NCBI RefSeq assembly: GCF_024166365.1
Contig: NC_064825.1
Location: 105,786,480 to 105,850,479 of the forward strand
Length of the DNA stretch: 64,000 bases
Source of the DNA: Elephas maximus indicus
Taxonomy: Eukaryota > Chordata > Mammalia > Proboscidea > Elephantidae
Reading direction: 5' to 3'
Numbering within the stretch: the first letter of the stretch is position 1; each line of letters begins with the position of its first letter. A program made the translations under genes and the position numbers. Below, piece by piece: positions 35,075 to 47,262 of the stretch. Below the pieces are notes generated by a model. It was given only the letters and a program-made list of their open reading frames with translations. It did no database searches and was not told the origin of the DNA.

Positions 35075-38000
35075 TTATAATAGTGGTGGCATACAATATT
35101 TGTCCTTTTGCAGCTGACTCATTTCACTCAGAATAATGCCTTCCAATTCCTCCATGTTATGAAATGTTTCATGGACTCATCATTGTTCTTAATTGTTGTA
35201 TAGTCTTTCATTATGTGAATATATCAAATTTATTTATCCATCCATCCATTGATGGGCTCCTTAGTTGCTTACATTTTTTTTTCTGTTGTAAATATTGCTG
35301 CAATGAACATGGGTGTGCATATATCTGATTGTGTGAAGGTTCTTATTACTCTAGGATACATTCCAAGGAGTGGGATTGCTGGATCATATGGTAATTTTAT
35401 TTCTAGCTTTTTAAGGAAGTGTCAAATCAATTTCCAAAGTGATTGTACCATTTTACATTCCCATCAGCAGTGTATGAGTGTTCCAATCTCTCCACAACCT
35501 CTCCAAAATTTATTATTTTGTATTTTTGGAATTAATGCCAACCTCATTGGGATGAGATGGTATCTCATTGTAGTTCTTATTTGCATTTCTCAAATGGCTA
35601 ATGATCGTGAGCATTTCCTCACAAATCTGTTAGCTACCTGAATGTTCCCTTTAGTGAAGTGCCTGTGCATATCTTTTGACCATTTTTTATTTGGCTATTT
35701 GTGTTTTTGTAGTTGAGTTTTTGCACTATCATGTAGATTTTAGAGATCAGATGCTCATCAGAAATATCATAGCTAAAAACTTTTTCCCAGTCTAGGTAAC
35801 CTTTTAACTCTTTTGGTGAAGTCTTTGGGTGAGCATAGGTGTTTGATTTTTAGGAGTTCCCTGTTATCTAGTTTCTCTTCTGCATCGTTAGTTATGTTTT
35901 GTATACTGTTTATGCCATGTATTAGGGCTCCTAAGGTTGTCCCTATTTTTTCTTCCATGATCTTTATTGTTTTAAATTTTATATCTAGGTCTTTGATCCA
36001 TTTTGAGTTAGTTTTTGTGCACGGTATGAGATATGGGCCTTGTTTCATTTTTTTGCACGTGGTTATCCAGTTATTCCAGCACCATTTGTTAGAGAAAGTG
36101 TCTTTTCCCCCATTTAACTGGCTTTGGGCCTTTGTCAAATATCTGCTGCTCATATGTGAATTGATTCATGTCTGGATTCTCAATTCTGTTCCATTGGCCT
36201 GTGTATCTGTTGTTGTACCAGTACCAGGCTGTTTTGACTACTGTGGTGGTATAATATGCTCTAAGATCAGGTAGTGTGAAGCTTCCCACTTTGTTCTTCA
36301 TTTTCAGCAATGCTTTACTTATCCAGGGCCTCTTTCCCTTCCGTATGAAGTTGCTGATTTGTTTCTCCATCTCATTGAAGAATGCTGTTGGAATTTGGAT
36401 CGGAATTGCAGTAAATGTGTAGATCACTTTTTGTAGAATAGACATTTTTATAATGTTAAGTCTTCCTATCCACGAGCAAGGTATGTTTTTCCACTTATGT
36501 AGGTCTCTTTTGTTTTCTTGTGGAAGTGTATTGTAGTTTTCTTGGTATAAGTCTTTCACATCTCTGGTAAGATTTATTCCTAAGTATTTTATCTTCTTGG
36601 AGGCTAGTGTAAATGGTGTTGATTTGGTTTCCTCTTCGACTGTCTTTTTGTTGGTGTAGGGGAATCCAACCGATTTTTGTGTGTTTATCTTGTATCCTGA
36701 TATTCTGCTGAACTCTTCTATTACTTTCAGTAGTTTTCTTGAGAATTCCTTAGCGTTTTCTGTGTAGAAGATCATGTTGTCTGCAAATAGAGATACTTTT
36801 ACTTCTTCCTTGCCAACCTGGATGCCCTTTACTTCTTTATCTAACCTAATTGCTCTGGCTAGGACCTCCAGCACAATGTTGAATAAGAGTATTCATAAAG
36901 GGCATCTTTGTCTGGTTCCTGATCTAAAGGGGAATGTTTTCAGGCTCTCTCCATTTAGGATGATGTTCACTGTTGGCTTTGTATATGTGCCCTTTATTTT
37001 GTTAATTAATTTTCGTTCTATTCCTATTTTGCTGAGAGTTTTTACCATGAATTGGTGTCGAAATTTGTCAAATGCCTTTTCTGCATCAATTGATAAAATT
37101 ATGTGATTCTTGTCTTTTATTTTATTTATGTGATGGATTACATTAATTGTTTTCCTAATGTTGATCCATCCCTGCATAACTGGTATGAATCCCACTTGGT
37201 CATGGTGAATTATTTTTTTTGATACGTTGTTGAATTCTATTGGCTAGAATTTTGTTGAGGATTTTTGCATCTCAGTTCATGAGGAATGTAGGTCTGTAAA
37301 TTTCTTTTTTTGTACTGTCCTTACCTGTGTTTTGGTATCATGAAAATGCTGGCTTCATAGAATGAGTTTGGGAGTATTCCATCCTTTTCTATACTCTGAA
37401 GTACCTTTGACATTAGTGGCGTTAACTCTTCTCTGAAAGTTTGGTAGAATTCTCCAATGAAGCTGTCAGGGTCAGGGCTTTTTTTCTTTGGAAGATTGTT
37501 AATTACCTTTTCAATATATTCTTTTGTTATGGATTTAATTAGTTTTTCTACCTCTGTTTTATGTTTTACTTTAGGTAGGTCGTGTGTTTCTAGAAATTTG
37601 TCTATTTCTTCCAGGTTTTCACATTTGTTAGAGTACAATTTTTCCTAGTAATCTGATATGATACCTTTAATTTCAGTTGGTTCTGTTGTAATATCACTAG
37701 TCTCATTTGTTAGTCATATTATTTCCCTCCTTTCCTGTTTTTCTTTTATCAGTCTGGCAAATGATTTATTGATTTTGTTAATTTTTCCAAAGAACCAGCT
37801 TTTGGTCTTTTTAACTCTGAATGGTTTTTCTGTCCTCTGTTTCCTTTAATTCTGGTCCAATTTTTATTATTTGCTTTCTTCTGGTGCCAAGGGTTTCTCT
37901 TGTTACTGTCTTTCTATTTCTTCAAGTTATAGGGATAATTCTTTGATTTTGGTCCTTTCTTCTTTTTGGATGTATACATTTATTTATTTCTATAAATTGA

Positions 38001-38887
38001 CCTCTGTGCACAGCTTTAGCTGTGTCTCAAAGATTCTGATAGGAAGTGTTTCTATTCTTACTTGATTCTATGAATATCATTATTCTGTGCTTAATTTATT
38101 CTATAATCCAGTCATTTCTGAACAAGGTATTGGTCAGTTTCCATGTGTTTGATTTTTCTCCTTGTTTTTTTTTTTTTTTTTTTCTGTCATTGATTGTTCA
38201 TTTTATGTCTTTATGTTCAGAGAAGATGATTTGTAAGATTTCAATGCTTAGGATTCTGTCAAGGCTTTCTTCATGGGGTCTATTCTAGAGAATGCTCTAT
38301 ATGCACTGGAAAAGAAAATACACTTGGTGGCTGTTGGGTAAAGGGTCTATGAGATCAAGTTCATTGATTGTGACATTTAGATCTTCCTTGTCTTTATTCA
38401 GCTTCTTTCTGGGTGTTCTGACCTTCACTGAAAGTGGTGTATTGAATTCTCCTACCCTTATTGTGTGGAGGGAGCCATCTATCTCACTTTTCAATGCTGT
38501 TAGTGTTTGTTTTATGTATCTTGGAGCCCTGTCATTGAGTGTGTAAATATTTAATATGGTAATATCCTCTTGATATATTGCCCCTTTAATCATTACATTG
38601 TGTCCTTCCTTATCCTTTGTTGTGAATTCCACTTTAAAATCTATTTGTCAGAAATTAGTATTGCTACTACTTCTCTTTTTTGATTGTTGTTTGCTTGATA
38701 TATTTTTTCCATCCTTTGCATTTCACTTTGTTTGTGTTTTTTAGTCTAAGGTTTGTCTTTTGTAGGCAGCATATATTGAAGGATCATGTTTTTTTATCCA
38801 TTCTACAACCCTCTATTTATTGGTGCATTTAGTCCATTTACATTCACTATAATTATAGATAAATAGATATGAGTTTTATGCTGTCAT
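35075..38887 (-). pseudogene. L1 ORF2, broken (copy 3)
   Basis: Start codon at 38887, stop at 35075-35077, about 1271 codons, the normal length. Long open pieces remain: endonuclease 38632-38297, RT 37638-37321 and 37195-36893 ([24 protein letters not shown]), and 36874-36089 ([26 protein letters not shown]). The catalytic box reads FADN, so the second aspartate is lost. The codon before SLFAD is a sense codon (VKVSLF), unlike the stop in the two younger copies. Frameshifts separate the pieces. Confidence 0.93.
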
Positions 38888-39329
38888 TTTGATGTCTTTT
38901 TTGGTGTGTTGTTGACAGTCTCTTTTTTCCAATTAATTTTTTTGTGCTGAGTAGTTTTTCTTTATAAATCATATTTTCCTCTTTTCCATGGTTCTTGATT
39001 TTGTTTTTGCTGAGTCTTTACGTTTTTCTAGTATTTTATTTTAATGTATTGGATTGTTAGTCTCCTTTGTGGTTATCTTATTATTTCCTCCTATTTCTGT
39101 AAGTTTAAATCAAACTTGTATCTCCCTATGTCATATTGACTTCCTTTCCCTTATGAAAGATCTATGACTACATCTTTTAGTTTCCCACTGATTTAATGTT
39201 GTTCTCTTTTAGAGAATGATATCCCTGTTCCCTGTTTTGAGTTTTTTTTTTTTTTTTTTGTCTTGATTTATTTTTGTGATTTCTGTATCTGGATTGATAT
39301 GTGGTTTCCCTGTCCTTTGTTCTGGTTTT

Positions 39330-40342
39330 GGGTTCTCATCTGGCATTATTGATTTTCTAACCAGAAAAGTCCCTTTATTATTTCTTGTAGTTTTGGCTTG
39401 GTTTTTGCAAATTCCCTTGAACTTTGTTTATGTGGAAATATCCTAATTTTGCCTTCATATTTGAGAGACAGTTTTACTGGATATAGGATTCTTGGCTGGC
39501 AATTTTTTTTTTTCTTTCAAGGTTTATATATGTTATCCCATTGTCTTCTTGCCAGCATGGTTTCTGCTGAGTAGTCTGAGGTTAGTTTTAGTGACTCATT
39601 TGTAGGTGACTTTTTCTTTATCCCTAGCTGCTTTTAAAATTCTCTCTTTATCTTTAGTTTTGGCAAATTTGATTATAATGTATTGGTGACTTTCTTTTGG
39701 GATCTAACTTGTAAGGGGTTCATTGAGCATCTCGGATAGGTAACTTCTCATCTTTCACTGTATCAGGGAAATTTCCTTCCAGCAGTTCTCCAACAATTCT
39801 CCCTGTATTTTCTGTTCTCCTTCCCTGTTCTCATAGTCCTATCACTCGTAAGTTATTTCTCTTGATAGTGTCCCACAGGATTCTTAGGTTTTCTCCATTT
39901 TTAAAAATTCTTTAATCTGATTTTTCTTCAAATATATTGATCCCAAGTATTTTATCTTCTATTTCAGAAATTTTGACTTCCATTTTCTCAATTCTACTCC
40001 TCAGGCTTTCTACTGAGTTGTCTAATGCTGAAATTTTGTTTTTAATCTTCTGAATTTATGATTGCTGCCTATCAATGGATTCTTGCCACCTATTAAATTT
40101 ATCATTGTGCTCTTGAATATCCTTCTTAATTTCCTTGACTGCTTTATCTGTGTGTTCCTTGGCTTGTTCTGCATTTTACCTGACCTCCTTCCTGATCTCT
40201 TGAAGAGATCTATATATTAATCTTTTGTATTCTACCTCTGATAATTCCAGGAATATATCTTCATCTGAAAGGTTCCCTGATCCTTTGTTTTGGGAGTTTG
40301 TTGAAGCGATCTTGGTCATATCAACTGTTGTCTCTGAGCCAT
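39330..40342 (-). pseudogene. L1 ORF1, broken (copy 3)
   Basis: ATG at 40342 corresponds to MARRQQ in the related element. A coiled-coil region rich in K, E and Q follows (about 40250-39950), then the RNA-recognition region near 39700-39480. Several stops, including TGA shortly after the start, rule out function. The left boundary is approximate. Confidence 0.8.
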
Positions 40343-41521
40343 CTATATATCATTGTATTTATTTATTTTATGTTTGCTTACCGTGTCCTAGCTTGTTGCT
40401 TTTTGTTTTGTTTTACCCAAATAGGCTGCTCAAGTGGGTCAACTTTATTATTGGAGACTTTGAAGCTCTAATGTCCTGTCACCAGTTGGCTAGAGCTGTA
40501 ACCAGGTATATGAGCCTAGGCCTCCATTCACTTTTCTTGTACGGGTTCAACTCAGGTTGTCAGTGACTAAATGTGTGGTGGAGGCTCTCACCTACTGTCT
40601 TAGAGTAGGAGTGGTGATTGGTATATGCACAGGTTTCTGGTTGCTGCAGGGGGTCACACCCTGATCAGGCCTTGGGCTGACAACCTTCTCCCCAGTGTCT
40701 GGGAGGAAGGCATGTCCCTATTCTCTAGAGTGCACAGGTGGGTGGACTCAGCAGCCATACCATAGGCACTTAATGCTTTCAACTGTATGGAATGGGAGGC
40801 ACTACTTATCCATGGAGTAATGTCAAGGGTGGCTAAATGGCCTGGGTGGAGCCACCAGTTCTCAAGTCCCTGATCTGAGTAGGTGAGGACCCTGCTTAAT
40901 ATTAAATTCCTAGCAAATTTAATGGGCAATGAGTTTGCTTTTGGTTAACAATATTCTGATTCGGATAGATATTAGTCATGGTCAAAGTCCCCAATCTAGC
41001 TAAACCTCAGCTATGCTTGTATTTTTGATGTAAATTGGAAACATAATCTCTGAAATTAACTTGAAAAACAATATGAACTTAAAATTTTATATTAGCTTGT
41101 AAATTCTTTAAAGTGAAAGTACTATTTTTTTATGTAAATGCCTCTTGGATTCCTCAGTGATCGTAAACTTAGTTCATGAATTATTTTACTTTAAGTATCT
41201 TTTTAAAATATCAGAAGTAAAATAAATATAATTTTTTTTGCTACAAAGTCTTTGCTAGAAATGAAGTTTTCCTATAATGTTATTTAGCATTCTTACAAAA
41301 ACAAGTTTTTCAAATTTTCATTGTTTCAAAGTAATTTAATATCACTATTGAAATTCATTGTTTAAGGTAAGGTATATTTAATAGAGTCAGAAATATAAAG
41401 GAACTGCTTTAATAAACAGCATACTTGCTACTCCCTATGAAATGTTAAGTTTAATAATATGCACTAACTTTGAGTATTAATATAAAACATTTCATATTTA
41501 CCTTTGTTATATTGGAAAATA

Positions 41522-41738
41522 GGATTCCTGGTGGCTCAGTGGTTAAAGTGCTCGGCTGCTATCCGAAAAGGTCTGTAGTTAGAACCTACCATCTGCTCCA
41601 TGTGAGAAAGTTGTGGCAGTTTGCTTCCTTAAAGATTTATTGCCTTGGAAACTCAATGGGACAGCTCGAGCCTCTCCTGAAGGGTCATTGTTGGTGTGAA
41701 TCAAGGTGACAGCAGTGGGTTCGAGTTTTGGTTTGTAA
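41522..41738 (+). mobile_element. AfroSINE, long variant, shared with copy A
   Basis: Sense: CCTGGTGGCTCAGTGGTTAA, then TTAAAGATTTATTGCC in the extra segment, ending near GTGGGTTCGAGTTTTGG. It occupies the same position as 18172-18362 in copy A. Confidence 0.88.
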
Positions 41739-42677
41739 TAATCTTGTTTCTTCCTCACTGAAGAGGCCCTACATATTTAAGTATTTAATTAACTTCGGCT
41801 GAAACAACTTGTTGCATCAATGCTAGTCAATCCACCTTTAAAGCAGCATGTTCGTTTTGAACATAGAATGCTCTTTAAATGCAAAAGAGTCATCTCTCCC
41901 CCGGGGACTTCTTCCACCTAACACAGTTAAAATTGTAATTAAATCACTTTGGCACTCTCTGATTTGGTTTATTTACTTATTTTCCCAGATAGCTCTCACT
42001 CTACCCAGAATACTCTTCCCCTGCAGCCTCTCAATGGAATAGAATGAACAGAAAGTTTCAATTTTTAGACTTGAAGAGGGTCCTGAATTGCCCTTAACTG
42101 AGCAATGCCATTGGATGCCATCCAAAACTGACACAAATCCAATTCTCAGCTTATCTATCATGAGTGCTTCATATGGACCAACTGCTCCTATTAGACTGAG
42201 CCCTTCTCACATTTCCCTGAAGTTTTTTTGCATATTTTTTCCTCTGAAATGGGTGCCTTAATCCAAATTCTGGGGCTGGCCTCTATAACAGTTGTAATAA
42301 ATGTTCTTATCACTAAGAATATTTTTTTCTTAAAAATCATAAAGTATATAATTTATTTCCTCAAGACTACCTTGGAAAACTGACTTTTGGGTATATTAAG
42401 TCTAGTTCAAAAGGGTTTCTTTTGTTTTGTGTCCCAAGATAAATCCCAATAGGGGACTTTTTCTATTCCTTGCAGCATTCTACCATCTTTCCTCAACTTC
42501 ATTCCATCTGTGAGCCTAGTTTTAAGGTGTGAATCCTATTGAACTTCATTTAAAGAAAATATGATTCTGATATAATTCCAGCTGAGAAGAGAAGCAAGAT
42601 TCCAGGACATTAGTCAGTTTACCGTTATAAAATATTTCCCCTTGAAGACCTCAAATTTGAGTGACACATCTAGGAAG

Positions 42678-43746
42678 TGTGATCATTAACATTGCATGTC
42701 ACCTTGGCTAGATCATAACTTTCAGTGGTTTAGCAGTTATGCTCTATTTTGGCAGTGGTATGATGGTATAATGATGAGATCTGATATAATGTGATTACCT
42801 GCATAATGGGATCTGCTGTAAGTAGCCAGTCAAGTAAAAGGGAGTTTCGTTGGGGGTGTGACCTGGATCCAATATATGTAGACTTCCTGGCAAAGCTGGC
42901 TGTCTTTTACTCTGCCCTGGATCCCACATTTGGCTCATCAGCATCTGACCTTCTCCTCTTGGGACTTTAGCCAGCAGCCTGCCATCTCACTGGCTGATCT
43001 TAGATTCATCAGCCTTCACCGCTGTGAGCTAGCAGCCTGCCACCTGACCTGCACATTTTGGGTTCATCAGCCCTTAATGTCTGAGCCACAAACTTGGGAC
43101 TTGCTAGCCTCTACAACTTCCTGTACCATTTTCTTGAGATAAATCCCCCCCATCTCTCTCTCTCTATATATATATCTATATATATGTATATAAAATAAAT
43201 GTGTGATGGATTGAATTGTATCCTTCAAAAATATGTGTCAACTTGGTTAGGCCACATGTGGTTGTCCTCCATTATGTGATTTTCCTATGTATTAGAAATC
43301 ATAATCTCTGCCTGTGGTTAAAGAGGATTAGGGTGGGAAATAACACCCCTGCTCAGGCCACATCCCAGGTTTTTGCCTAAGGTATGGCCTGCACCACCTT
43401 TTATCTCTCGAAAGATAAAAGGAAAGCAGACTTGGGGACCTCTTACCACCAAGAAAGCAGGACCAGGAGCAGAGCATGTCCTTTGGACCTGGGGTTCCTG
43501 TGCCTGAGAAGGTCATCAACCAGGGGAAGATTGATGACAAGGACCTTCCTCCAGAGCTGACACAGAGAGAAAGACTTCCCTTGGAGCTGCGACCCTGATT
43601 TTAGACTTGTAATCTACTAGATTATGAGAGAATAAATTTCTGTTTCTTAAAGCCATCCACTTTTGCTATTCATTTTATAGCAGTAATAGATGATTAAGAC
43701 AAAATGCTTCTCTGGTTTTGCTTTTCTAGAGAATTCAGCCTAAGGC
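42678..43746 (+). mobile_element. LTR-like repeat, itself split by a solo LTR
   Basis: Starts TGTGATCATTAACATTGC. It contains repeated CAGCCTGCCA and TCATCAGC segments near 42950-43070 and a CT/TA tract at 43155-43195, then resumes after the inserted LTR and ends near TCTAGAGAATTCAGCCTAAG. The element is absent at the matching place in copy A (near 19435). The terminal TGTG and the overall look suggest a MaLR/ERVL-type LTR; family assignment is uncertain. Confidence 0.6.
43202..43701 (+). mobile_element. Solo LTR, probably ERVL/MaLR class
   Basis: Exactly 500 bases beginning TGTGATGGATTGAATTG and ending GATGATTAAGACA, that is TG...CA, flanked by the 5-base duplication AAATG (43197-43201 and 43702-43706). 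An AATAAA lies near 43631. There is no internal retroviral sequence next to it, so it is a solo LTR. TG...CA ends with a 5-base duplication fit class III (ERVL/MaLR) elements. Confidence 0.85.
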
Positions 43747-43927
43747 GGGTAGTTTAAGACTATTGGCTTGAAGCTAAATTTCCCTTTGTGAAAATGGGTT
43801 GTTACTTATGACTATTTAAAACCCAAACCAAACCCATTGCTCTCAAGTCAATTCTGATTCATGGCGACCCTATAGGACAGAATAGAAATGCCCCATTTGG
43901 TTTCCAAAGAGCTCTTGGTGGATTTTT

Positions 43928-46900
43928 CACTGGCTAATGCTTTTCAGAAGTAGACTGCTGGGTCCTTATTCCTAGTCTGTCTTAGTCTGGAAGCACACCT
44001 GAAACCTGACCTCCATGGATGACCCTGCTGGTATCTGAATACCGGTGGCATAGCTTCCTGAATCACAGCAACATGCAAGCCCCCACAGTACGACAAACTG
44101 ACACACACCTTATGAATAGCAGTGGAACATTGTCTGATATAGTGCTGGAAGATGAGCTCCCAGGTTGGAAGGCACTCAAAGGATGACTGGGGAAGAGCTG
44201 CCTCCTCAAAGTAGAGTCGACCTTAATGACATGGATGGAGTAAAGCTTTCGGGACCTTCATTTGCTGATGTGGCATGACTCAAAATGAGAAGAAACAGCT
44301 ACGAACATCCATTAATAATCAGAACCTGGAATGTACAAAGTATGAATCTAGGAAAATTGGGAATCATCAAAAATGAAATGGAATGCATAAACCTCAATGT
44401 CCTAGGCATTAGTGAGCTGAAATGGATTGGTATTGGCCATTATGAATCAGAAAATCATATAGTCTACTGCACTGAAATGACTATTTGAAGAGGAAAGGTG
44501 TTGCATTCATCATCAAAAACAACATTTCAAGATCAAGCCTGAAGTACAATGCTGTCAGTGATAGGATAATATCCATATGCCTACAAGAAACACCAGTTAA
44601 TACGACTATTACTCAAATTTACGCACCAACCAGTAGGGCCAAAGACAAAGAAATAGAATATTTTTTATCAGCTGCTGCAGTCTGAAATTGATCGAATATG
44701 CAATCAGGATGGATTGATAATTACTGATGAATGGAATGTGAAAGTTGAAAACAAAGAAGAAGGATCAGTATTTGGAAAATATGGCCTTGGCGATGGAAAC
44801 AATGCCAGAGACTGAATGATACAATTTTGCAAGACCAACAACTTCTTCATTGCACATATCTTCTTTCACCAACATAAACAGTGACTATACACATGGACCT
44901 CACCAGATGGAACACACATAAATCAAATTGACTACTTCTGTGGAAAGAGACGATGAAAAGCTCAATATCATCAGTCAGTACAAGGCCAGGGGCGACTGTG
45001 GAACAGTCCATCAATTGCTCATATGTAAGTTCAAGGTGAAACTGAAGAAAATCAGAGCAAGTCCATGGGAGCCAAAATATGACCTTGAGTATATCCTACC
45101 TGATTTTAGAGACCACCTGAAGAATACATTTGATGCAATGAACACTAGTGACCAAAGACCAGATGAAATTTGGAGTGCCATCAAGGACATCATACATGAA
45201 GAAAGCAAGAAGAGGTCATTGAAAAGACAGGAAAGAAAGAAAACACCAAGATGGATGTTGGAGGAGACTCTTCAAGCAGCTAAATCAAAAGGAAGAATTG
45301 ATGAAGTAAAATAACTGAACAGATTTCAAAGGGCTGCTCGAGAAGACAAAGTATTATAATGACATGTGCAAAGAGCTGGAGATGGAAAACCAAAAGGGAA
45401 GAATTTGCTCAGTGGTTCTCAAGCTGAAAGAACGAAAGAAAAAATTCAAACCTAAAGCTGCAATAGTGAAGGATTCTATGGGGAAAATATTTAACAACGC
45501 AGGAAGCATCAAAAGAAGATGGAAGGAATACACAGAGCCATTACACCAAAGAGAATTAGTTAATGTCCAACCATTTCAAGAGGTAGCATATGATCAGGAA
45601 CCAATGGTGCTGAAGGAAGAAGTCCAAGCTGCTCCGCAGGCATTGGCGAAAAACGACGCTCAAGGAATTGATGGAATATCAATTGAGATGTTTCAAGAAA
45701 CAGATGCAGCGCTGGAGTTGCTCACTCATCTATTCCAAGAAATATGGAAGACAGCTTCCTGGCCAACTGACTGGAAGAGATCCATAATTTATGCCTATTC
45801 CCAAGACAGGTGATCCAACCGAATGTAGATATTATAGAACAATATCATTGATATCACACGCAAGCAAAATTCTGCTGAAGATCATTCAAAAACGGCTGCA
45901 GCAGTATATCAACAGGGAACTGCCAGAAATTCAGGCCTGTTTCAGAAGAGGATGTGGAGCCAGGGATATCATTGCTGATGTCAGATGGATCCTAGCTGAA
46001 AGCAGAGAATACCAGAAGGACGTTTACCTGTGTTTTATTGACTATGCAAAGGCATTTGACTGTGTGGATCATAACAAATTATGGATAATATTGCCAAGAA
46101 TGAGAATTCCAGAACACTTAATTGTGCTCATGTAGAAACTTTACATAGATCAAGAGGCAGTAGTTCAGACAGAACAAGGGGATACTGATTGGTTTAAAGT
46201 CAGGAAAGGTGTATGTCAGGGTTGTACTCTTTCACCATACCTATTCAATCTGTACACTGAGGAAATAATCTGAGAAGCTGGACTATGTGAAGAAGGACAG
46301 GGCATCAGGATTGGAGAAAGACTCATTAACAACCTGGGTTATGCAGATGACACAACCTTGCTCGCCGAAAGTGAAAAGGACTTGAAGCCCTTATGAACTA
46401 AGATCAAGGACCATAGCCTTCAGTACAGATTGAACCTCAACATAAAGAAACAAAAATCCTCACAACTGGACCAATGAGCAACATCATGATAAATGGAGAA
46501 AAGATTGAAGTTGTCAAGGATTTCATTTTACATGGATCCACAATCAACACCTATGGAAGCAGCAGTCAAGGAATCAAAAGATCCATTGCATAGGGTAAGT
46601 CTGCTGCAAAGGACCTCTTTAAAGTGTTGAAGAGCAAAGATGTCACCTTGAAGACTAAGGTGAACCTGACCCAAAGCATGATATTTTCAATTGCATTATG
46701 TGCATGTGAAAGCTGGACAATGAATAAGGAAGACGGAAGAAGAATCGACACCTTTGAATTGTGGTGTTGGCAAAGAATTTTGAATATACCATGCATGAAC
46801 TGCGAAAATAATGAACAAATCTGTCTTGGAAGAAGTACAACCAGAATGGTCCTTAGAAGCAAGGATGGCTAGACTGCATCTTACATACTTTTGGACATGT

Positions 46901-47128
46901 CAGAAGGGATCAATCCCTGGAGAAGGACATCATGCGTGGCAAAGTACAGGGTCGGGGAAAAGAGGAAGACCCTCAACGAGGTAGATTGACACAGTGGCTG
47001 CAGCAATGAGTTCAAGCATAACAACGATTGTAAGGATAGCTCGGGACAAGGCAGTGTTTCATTCTGTTGTTCATAGCTTCACTATGAGTCAAAACTGACT
47101 CGACGGCACCTAACAACTAACAACAACC
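43928..47128 (+). mobile_element. Full-length RTE-clade LINE inside an AfroSINE
   Basis: Plus-strand element of about 3.2 kb. A non-coding 5' region of about 350 bases precedes the polyprotein frame; the 3' end is ACTATGAGTC...CTCGACGGCACC followed by an AACAAC-type tail. This 3' end matches the AfroSINE tail, and the same tail is seen at 26951, 29716, 47263 and 58755 in the other copies. It is the best preserved RTE in the window. Confidence 0.93.
44285..47098 (+). pseudogene. RTE endonuclease-reverse transcriptase gene, broken
   Basis: The frame begins near MRRNSYEHPLIIRTWNVQSM. The apurinic-type endonuclease region shows TWNVQSMNLGKL and LGISELKW. Downstream: AQGIDGISIEMFQ and TASWPTDWKRS near 45660-45780, CFRRGCGARDIIADVRW, VYLCFIDYAKAFDCVDHNKL (RT motif A, near 46025-46080), and the catalytic YADD at 46340-46351. 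The C-terminus has KVNLTQSMIFSIA and CESWTMNKEDGRRID. Stop near 44487, then frameshifts near 44690, 45320, 45800 and 46385, and a TAG at 46135. Both catalytic RT aspartate motifs survive, but no continuous product is possible. Confidence 0.93.
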
Positions 47129-47262
47129 TGGTGGGTTCCAACTGCCGACCTTTTGGTTAGCAGCCAAAGCACTTAACCACTATGCCGCCAGAGTTTCCTA
47201 TTATTTAGTAAGTAATTATTTCTAAGGGATTATAATTGCCTTCAACCTTGAGGTTAGTTGTT

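Larger units (their letters stand above)
34080..40905 (-). mobile_element. Near full-length L1 LINE (copy 3)
   Basis: Minus-strand element with a T-run (A tail) at 34081-34097, a 3' UTR to about 35074, ORF2, ORF1, and a 5' UTR to about 40905. The 5' UTR aligns in order with part of the one at 56030-56500 (GTGTGGTG and CAGCAGGGG-type segments) but stops short. It is older than the L1 at 49539-57410. It occupies the junction between the inverted block and copy B. Confidence 0.9.
43813..47199 (-). mobile_element. AfroSINE split in two by a full-length RTE
   Basis: Antisense SINE: the tail half occupies 43813-43927 (ACCAAACCCATTGCTCTCAA ... GCTCTTGGTGGATT) and the tRNA-like head half 47129-47199 (CCTGGTGGGTTCCAACTGCC ... 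TTAACCACTATGCCGCC). The 3.2 kb between them is an RTE. TTGGTGGATT and CTGGTGGGTT look like the RTE's target duplication. The whole insertion is absent from copy A near 19490. Confidence 0.93.

Noticed and set aside
35813-36274. A 153-codon plus-strand frame and similar ones (51312-51725, 53155-53496)
   Set aside because: They are antisense to L1 ORF2 and recur in every L1 copy because the opposite strand is A-rich; no independent protein features.
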